Assembly: GCA_032158295.1 (NCBI GenBank)
Contig: CM063256.1
Coordinates: 14,182,953-14,246,952 of the forward strand
Direction: 5' to 3'
From: Pycnopodia helianthoides
Taxonomy: Eukaryota; Echinodermata; Asteroidea; Forcipulatida; Asteriidae
Length of the DNA stretch: 64,000 bases
The position numbers were made by a program, and so were the translations under genes. Positions 57,296 to 64,000 of the stretch are shown here, one piece after another (position 1 is the first letter of the stretch; the number at the start of each line of letters is the position of its first letter). The notes below the pieces were generated by a model, which searched no databases, was not told the origin of the DNA, and saw only the letters and a program-made list of their open reading frames with translations.

Positions 57296-60200
57296 CTAGA
57301 TTGTTGAAGTTGATTGACCATGTTTGTTGAACATCGTCATGTAAAACTTGTATCCGTCTGGAGTATTCCTGAAGATGAACAATCCACTGTAAACAGACGA
57401 AAAGAATTGTTAGCTTTTACTTTTAAAACAAGATAATTGGTTAGTAGTCGGCTATTTCTTTGTCTTTGCTCTGTCTCTGCAACTCGTCCTCAATTTACCA
57501 AATGGAATTTTGTCTTGGTCTCTAACTAAACATTGCTGGAGTATTTAATCTACATCTATTTCCATGATTTAGATATATTTTACAGGATTGGTAAAGTTGA
57601 CAAAATAGTCGCAGACAGTGTTTATGTTTTGTCAGATCAACAACCATATACATGAAATAACAAACCTGTGACAATTTTGGCTTAATCGGCCGGTCGAGTG
57701 AGTCAGAAGAAAATAGTGATAAAAACCATGCTCAATATTCAACATGTAAACACATTGTCCTTAATTTGGGTTTCAGCAACCCAAATCAGCCGTTGCGTTT
57801 CTTTTTAGGTTGACAGATGCAGTTTTCTTGAATATGACTTCATTTCGGAGAGAAATATTTCACAGAGGAAAAAAGGGTTCTAGTGTGAACTTGATCAGTA
57901 TAAGCTTTCAGACTAAAATTAAAAATTCCTGTTTTTTCCCCTTACCAATCATGTTTAATACCTTTACAATCTAAGTTTGGAAAGAAGCTGAAGTTGAAAA
58001 GAGTGATAATAAAATGATTTTGTTTTATATGTTGGTGACCATGATAGAAGAATTTGAATGCTGTCTGTTCATGAAGTACCTTATTTCATGTACTTTTTAG
58101 CAGGCCTAAACAAATTATTGAAATTGAAATTGTGTTTAATGAACGAAGGATTGAATGCCTAAGATTAACTAATTACATAATTTTTAAAACTTGCATCTAA
58201 TTTCACACAAAAAGGTCAGGGACAGCTCAAATTAACGATTGAACTCTGAATGAATAATTGAATGCATGAATGATTGAATGAATGAATAAATGAATGAAAA
58301 TGTTACCCCACCGCAGATGATGCATTATGGGTAATTCAAATATTGTTTCGTCTAGCCTACTTACAGGGCCCAATTTCATAGAGCTGCTAAGCACACAAAT
58401 TTGCTTAGCATGAAATTTCTTCCTTGATAAAAACAGGATTACCAACCAAATTTACACGTGATTTTCAGGATAAGCAAACAACAGCTGAAAACCAGTAACA
58501 AGCAATATGCAACACATGGAATTTTGGTCGTTAATCCTGTTTTTATCAAGGAAGAAATTTCATGCTAAGCAAATTGTTTGCTTAGCAGCTCTATGAATTG
58601 GGCCCATGAAACGAATCGCTTACAGGCACACGGTTTGGTTGCATTTATTTGAATAAGAGAAGAACAAGACGAACGCACCAAGCATTCTAATGTTAACATG
58701 TCACCAGTGATGCTCTTCATTCCATATTCAATTACATAATATAGAATACAAATAGATATAGGGCGACCTCAAAAGCTGTACATAAAAACCGATTTAGAAA
58801 GACGGGCATACTTACTTGCCATCCATTATGTTTTCATTCAACTGGTTGATAAAGTCAAAGTGGAGACAGATTAACACATATTCTGCATCTTTGTCCATGG
58901 GCTGAATCTCTTTAAAGGTGTTTTCTACGTGAGTTACGCCCTCAAATATGAGACGTAATGCAAGTTTCTCTCCTGCCGTAATACAGAAATAGAATTATAA
59001 ATGACGAGCACAAGATAGAACAATCAGACGACAAAGAAATGATATATAAGCTGGTGCTTTTAAACGTTTACGTGATGCCATCAGAATAAACTCACACGCT
59101 TACACCATTTAACTGTTTCCAACAGTACCTTTGTAATTAGCATGTATTTTTTCTTCTTTTTGGGGGGGGGATCAGAAAATAAATCCCTTCCCAAAAATAT
59201 GAAACATCAGATATAAGACCCTTTAGACTAAAAAACACAAATTTCAACCCGTCAAGCCATCTGGAAGACATCTCGTTAAAGGAACATTACAGAATTGGTA
59301 AGGAGAAAACTTGTAATATACTTTTTGATCACAGATTTACATAAAACTTACACGGTCTAATGATGATGATAGTAGAAAACATCCCTTGAATTATTTCTGT
59401 CTGAAATGCCATCTTTGATGAGAAATGAATAAACTAATTTTCCGATTGGAGTTTATCACTCAGTGAGCGTTTTATTCATTTGTTGAATCTATGATTTCAT
59501 GCAAATGTGTAATCGGTTTTTCACTATTTTCTCGTGACCCAGATGGACGATCGATCTCAAACGTCTACAGGTTTGTCAGTTTATGTATATGGTGGATTAC
59601 ATAAAGTGCTTACACTGCCAGCAACTGTTGTGTTAGCAAAAACCAATTATGTAATGTTCCTTTAAGACATACACATATTGTAAGTACCGTTATGTCCAAC
59701 AATGGGTGGAAAACCGTCTACCAGTAATTGGCCATCCGGGTGTACCGAGGCCATTACGGAATCCATGTCACCATTGTAACTGCTCCCAAGAAACCGCTCA
59801 AAAACGGACAGAATCTTTTCTGTGAAACCAAAACAAATTACCACGGTTGTTAACATTGTTCATCACATAAATGTGTGCTGTATTTAGAAATAAAATAAAC
59901 CTATTTAAATTAACGTACACAAATTAAAAGTTAATAAATTAATTATTAATTAAGTAGATGTAAACTGTTAAACTGTAATTTCAATTTGTCAACTTTGGTC
60001 GATTTAATGTTTGAATAAATGAAACGAGGAAACGATTATTTATAGTAAGTTATCTACAAATGATTCATTGTGAGCTAGATTTAGTCTTATCCAATACAAA
60101 ATAGGTGTCGACACTTTGTAAGAATAGTTCAGACTGGCTGCAGAGGTTTCAACTTAGAAATTACATTGTGATAGTTAAACGTGTCTTTATATTTATACAA

Positions 60201-60354
60201 AGACTCGAATGCATAAAAGTGAAATAAAGATAGTATACACATATTCACCTCGAAGAGCGCTTGGTTGTTCCCTCTGATGTTCAGCTGCATCTACACTTGA
60301 TTCCCACAGCACACCAACCAACAGAAGCAGGCGCACGAGGTTGACGAGAAACAT
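57296..60354 (-). CDS. Gene C: secreted NTF2-like (SnoaL/DUF4440-type) protein
   Basis: Exons 60354-60249, 59819-59688, 58972-58816 and 57386-57296 give an open 161-residue frame with intron phases 1, 1, 2. Exon lengths (106, 132, 157) equal gene B; only the last exon differs (91 against 85). Signal peptide MFLVNLVRLLLLVGVLWESS, likely cleavage in VDA-A, mature start AEHQREQPS. Exon 2: ERFLGSSYNGDMDSVMASVH, then PDGQLLVDGFPPIVGHN, the clearest match to the SnoaL/DUF4440 pattern (helix with G-D, then a HPD strand and a G-x-P-P loop before GH). Exon 3: AEYVLICLHFDFINQ. Exon 4: GLFIFRNTPDGYKFYMTMFN, the typical last strand. No conserved cysteine pair. A TATA box and leader lie upstream. Ligand and activity are unknown. 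Confidence 0.85.
57590..57966. mobile_element. Degenerate TTAA-type MITE in intron 3 of gene C
   Basis: GGATTGGTAAAGTTGACAAA at one end and CCTTACCAATCATGTTTAAT at the other, with the phrase AACAAACCTGTGACAATTTT shared with 31368-31380. Ends are worn, so the borders are approximate. Confidence 0.5.
58366..58605. mobile_element. Fold-back MITE of the GGGCCCAATTTCATAG type (gene C intron 3)
   Basis: About 80-bp inverted arms: GGGCCCAATTTCATAGAGCT and GAAATTTCTTCCTTGATAAA are mirrored at the right end. Complete version of the fragment at 52100. Confidence 0.9.
59280..59661. mobile_element. TTAA-flanked MITE abutting exon 2 of gene C
   Basis: TTAA at 59276-59279 and 59662-59665. Ends AGGAACATTACAGAATTGG and ...CCAATTATGTAATGTTCCT. 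It lies in intron 2, only 22 bp from the exon 2 donor (59688). Confidence 0.75.
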
Positions 60355-60502
60355 GTTGCTTTGGAAACTTGGTTCTGTTGCAGAAGACGATTGTTTTTGA
60401 TATACTCAAAAACGTTTGTAATGATGTTATAGACGCAACTGCACTCCAATGATGGCTGTTTTGAACAGGTGAAACAGTCACCAACATAGGTTGTACAGTG
60501 AT

Positions 60503-60509
60503 ATTTATA
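60503..60509 (-). promoter_or_regulatory. TATA box of gene C
   Basis: TATAAAT on the minus strand about 150 bp upstream of the ATG, within AGTATAAATATCAC. Transcription would start near 60475 and give a leader of about 120 nt. The aligned position in gene B is altered. Confidence 0.55.
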
Positions 60510-60559
60510 CTACATCTAGTTTGAAACCCCCATTTTATACGAATCATCCCCTCTGGTTG

Positions 60560-60960
60560 GGCAATGCAGAACATCACAGCGAGTGTGTTGTAATTTCAAA
60601 ACAATAATGACGACGCTCTTTTTCACATTAGCGTTAATCTGTACATTGCAACATGGTAATGGACTTATTTTCAGCGGGCTGCCGTGCAAAATCCCCACTA
60701 ATTATACGAATCATAGTTATAATCACATGGATCATGTTGGATAAGCGAGAAAGTTCTTTCCCTTCATTTCACTTATGTGGACCCCGCAATTCGAGTTCCA
60801 CCTCAGACCGGAGCCTTGCATGCGGATTGGGGTTAGAGTCACTACCAGATTGCGTGGGTTTTCCCCCTTTGGGGTTATCCTCCCACATCTAATACTGAAA
60901 ATTTCTTCTCGTTTTCTATTCATAATGTTGTTGGCGCTAATTGTGCTTTTGGATGTGTAC
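60560..60960. repeat. Upstream region of gene C, paralogous to that of gene B
   Basis: AATGCAGAACATCACAGCGAG, TTAATCTGTA and the 180-bp block 60667-60846 follow in the same order as upstream of gene B. With the gene bodies about 9 kb apart, this shows a segmental duplication that included promoter and upstream DNA. Confidence 0.8.
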
Positions 60961-61860
60961 TAAAATTAATAATTAACTATTTTCCACCTCGTTTGCATTT
61001 CTCCACCAACATCAGATCCAAACTTAGAGGGCAAACTCAGAAAGTGATACACTGGTCTTGACTTATTTTTCAACCATGGTTCAACGAATATAACCGTTTC
61101 TACCACCAACATGTAGAATATAATGACGTCCCTTTCTGTTCAATTTTGGTGGTTTCATAAGACCCTAAAGAAATTTAAAATAAAAATGTTACACTTCGAA
61201 GTCAACTAATTCTGATTAAAAATTGAAAAAAATAAAATTTCTCTTTGTCACAAAACTGAAAATAACCGAAATGGGGAAAAAGAGTATATAACCTTTAAAA
61301 ATCTGACTATGAAAATCGAAATATCGTTAGGGAATGATTGAAAAGCTGTCTTTGCCTCCACAAATATGTTAGTTGTTAAACACCAAGTCTTGATGCACCA
61401 AGTCTTGATGAACAAAGCCTCGATGCACCAAGCAGCATTGGACAGTTGATGTAATGCACATAATTATACCTGGGTTCGAATCCACTCGGCTCAGACATTA
61501 TCAGGCATGAGAATCGGCGATAATGAAAAATTCAGAAATCCAATACGTCCGGAAAAATAATCGGGAAAATCTTACGATTAAAATTGCATGTCCGGGATTT
61601 TGGACAATTTCCGGATATTGGGCAACAATACCCAGGTCAGCGTTTCACTTGGAAAACCCCAAGGCGATAGTGGGACCGGGCGTCAGGTTTTATTGACCAG
61701 GCGTATGGGACGTGGTTTAGGCAGGACACGCCTATTGAACAGATTAACATTGAAGGTTTTTCCCTTTTTTCCAAAGAAAAGATTAACCGTTCTGGTAGTG
61801 ATGGGGTAGCATTGTGTAAATTATTTACTTCATGCTGTAATGTATGACACTATTATTCCA
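60960..61860. other. Intergenic region with minor repeats
   Basis: 61378-61435 has four imperfect copies of CACCAAGTCTTGATG. 61473-61483 is an isolated B-box-like GGTTCGAATCC without an A box. 61500-61640 (GGCATGAGAATCGGCGATAA onward) looks like a worn transposon end. No gene recognised. Confidence 0.45.
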
Positions 61861-63020
61861 CATCAACTAGAGGTAGTCTGGGTCAAAATGAGACCTCTTA
61901 TGCTTCCACGGTCAATTACCAGTTTATATTATTGTGCTGTTTATCCCCGAACAACAATATCAATGCAGATTTGTTAATTTGCCATCTTCTAGAAACATTG
62001 ATAAAATTACTACTAGCTTTCCTGATGCTGGTGTTGTACTTGCTGGTGATATGAATCACCTCGATTTGAGTCAACTCACCGTAGGTCAATTTGTTCAGGT
62101 AGTTGAGTGTCCTACTATAGAGGTTCTGCAATCTTGGACAAGATATGATCTCCTTACAATATCATCTTCCTACTGCTCCCCTTGCACATATAGTGACCAA
62201 GTGTGGCGTCCAAAAGTGAGTATTAATCAAAAAAATAAGACATGTATCAAAACTAATAGACCACTGGAGTTGTCTTCTGTCCGAGAGTTTGGTCAATGGA
62301 TTACGCAGTTTGATTATTCAGAGATTTATGGTGCAGCGGGCACTCAAAACAAATGTAGTGTTGTTTATGACACTCTGAATGAAGCTATCAGTGAATATTT
62401 TCCCACTAAGTCCACCAGATTACACATTCATGATAAACCCTGGATGACAGCAGAAATGAAGTAGTTAATTAAGAGTATAGGCAGACTTTATTTTCTGAAA
62501 GCAATGTGAGATGGAAATCTGTTAGGAAAAAAATCATTCGTAAAGTTGCCTTTGCTAAAAAAGATTGTTACTTTATTCATGTTCAAAATTTAAACACCAA
62601 AAATCCTGCTGGGTGGTATCGTACCACAAAACTGAAGACTTCGCACTATTCCAATTCCTACATAACCCACCACCTGGAACTAATTGTACTAATGGATATT
62701 TCGAATAGCATCAATAATCAATTTACCTCGATTGGAAATGATTTATGTCCTTTGAATTTATCATCGCTTCCAGCATATCTCCCTTCTCCTGAGCTTTGTT
62801 CAAGAATGGGAGGTACATTGTCAACTAAAAAAGATCAAATTAATGTAGGAAGGCTGGAGGTCCGGATGGAATTCCAGCCCTAATTATTCGTGAATTTGCA
62901 CATGAATTGAGGAAACCTCTTTCACACATTCTTAAATCATCGTACTGAGGAAGGTGTGGTTCCTAATCAGTGGAAACAAGCCATTGTTATTCCTCTGCCT
63001 AGAGCTTTCTCCAAACTTAG
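61860..63020 (+). mobile_element. Degenerate non-LTR retrotransposon (endonuclease and reverse transcriptase remnant)
   Basis: Frame 61934-62464 holds the C-terminal half of an AP-like endonuclease (VVLAGDMNHLDLSQL) and the linker phrase DKPWMTAEMK before a stop. A second frame (62506-62883) continues the linker. At 62848-63010 a third frame gives AGGPDGIPALIIREFAHEL and, after a stop, EGVVPNQWKQAIVIPL, the first reverse transcriptase blocks. At least three frame breaks show it is dead. It lacks a 5' end and is cut off after the first RT blocks. Confidence 0.85.
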
Positions 63021-64000
63021 AACAAACAATTCGTCCCAGTCAGTTTTCATTCATTGTTTTCAAGCTAAACAAATAATTACCGCATTTTTTTTCAAAGAGT
63101 AAATCAAACCAGTTTTTTGAGACGAGTGGTCAGGAAATCAATAGTTCTAATCTGCGCTATAAAAACTGAAAGCTGGTACTAGGTAAATTAATAAACATCA
63201 CTGCGACGACTGCACTTGAGTATAACAAAAACCTGAAAGTCTGCCTGGTAATAAACAAACAAAAAAATGCGGTATTTTTCTCAAAAAAAAATACGTCATG
63301 CTCTTTTTCATTTACTCCCAAAAGCTCCTTGGAAGTTGTTTAACTCAAGTCAAATCAAAAGGTGTATGCCATTATTTCAACGTACATCCTAAGATCGGGA
63401 TAACAGTTTCAGACTTTTTTGTCAACAATGACTCATGATCCCTACTCTGTATAAGCTAAATTGTCAATAAAAGGGTAATAAAAGTGTGACAGTTTCGGCT
63501 GAATACAGTGTCTACTTTTCGGGAAAACAGCCAAACAAATAATAATTCAGACACATTAGAAATAATTACGCTGGATGCAATTATTACCATAACCATATTT
63601 TAAACAAGTAGGGTTTCGGATAGAAATTATACACTGTCATGTATCGGGTCAGTCTTGCTGCAGCCAGACACTTTTTGATGTGAAGAGTTATTGAAAACTA
63701 TTCTCTATGGGTGAATCTAATTTGCATATTTTGCATAATTCTACGACCTTTACAACCTGGTATAGACACTTCATTTGTCATGATTGTCATAGTAAGGTGC
63801 TCAAGGGACATCTCTGATTAGCATAGAAGTGAAACATTATTTTGCATTTATTGGTGGGTTGAGCCCTAAAATAGGCTTGATTGACTGAACTATATATCGG
63901 GATCCACTAATTACTTCACTAATATCTTATAAGACTTAGATTGTCGTCTCTTTACAAACATAGATTGACAAATGGTTGTGATCCACTTATTACTTCACTA
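63020..64000. other. Terminal region, no gene recognised
   Basis: TACCGCATTTTTTTTC (63080) and AAAAAAATGCGGTA (63264) form an inverted pair about 190 bp apart, possibly a worn fold-back element. The phrase GATCCACT(A/T)ATTACTTCACTA occurs twice (63900 and 63980), so a tandem repeat may start at the window edge. Confidence 0.4.

Noticed and set aside
61588..61809. 73-codon plus-strand open frame before the LINE
   Set aside because: No recognisable domain. It may be worn repeat sequence or part of the LINE 5' region, but nothing supports a gene.

Overview
This is animal nuclear DNA: AT-rich, intron-containing genes, tRNA-derived SINEs, non-LTR retrotransposon fragments and many short inverted-repeat DNA transposons (MITEs), several with TTAA target sites. 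The repeat families look like those of marine invertebrate deuterostomes. An echinoderm, perhaps a sea star, is my best guess from memory of such repeats, not a proven assignment. All genes I could build lie on the minus strand.

Region 1 (1-27540) is a recent tandem array of four units of about 6.6-7.0 kb, starting near 1, 6601, 13285 and 19911. Each unit carries one four-exon gene for a secreted protein of about 157 residues: a signal peptide, then a small domain resembling the NTF2-like superfamily (SnoaL/DUF4440 type). Copy 1 has a one-base homopolymer insertion in exon 2. Copies 2, 3 and 4 are open. Copy 4 is a mosaic: its last exon lies in sequence nearly identical to the other units, and its first three exons lie in an older, diverged half with three extra insertions or repeats.

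Region 2 (27541-43217) holds ARFRP1, a conserved Golgi ARF-related GTPase, in seven exons (39060 down to 30993). Its introns are full of SINEs and MITEs. A 34-bp minisatellite starts 20 bp from the start codon. Exon 1 appears to carry one extra A in the P-loop codons.

Region 3 (43218-47660) is a transposon nest beside a dead remnant of the array gene: a TTAA-flanked element contains a hAT-like MITE, which contains a second, inverted copy of the same MITE.

Region 4 (47660-60900) contains two more intact members of the secreted family, called here B (51366-47722) and C (60354-57296). Their splice phases match the array genes and their exon lengths match closely, and their promoters and upstream DNA are duplicates of each other. 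Between them lie a 1.8-kb terminal-inverted-repeat element, whose unoccupied target sequence survives 0.8 kb away, and a near-identical copy of the flank upstream of array gene 4.

Region 5 (60900-64000) holds a degenerate non-LTR retrotransposon with endonuclease and reverse transcriptase remnants, then sequence in which I see no gene.

The main biological signal is an expanding family of at least six genes plus one relic, encoding secreted NTF2-like proteins. Copy number and sequence are changing by unequal exchange, patchy conversion and transposon insertion. All gene models here are read by eye from splice sites, reading frames and comparison between copies. No database search or RNA evidence was available.
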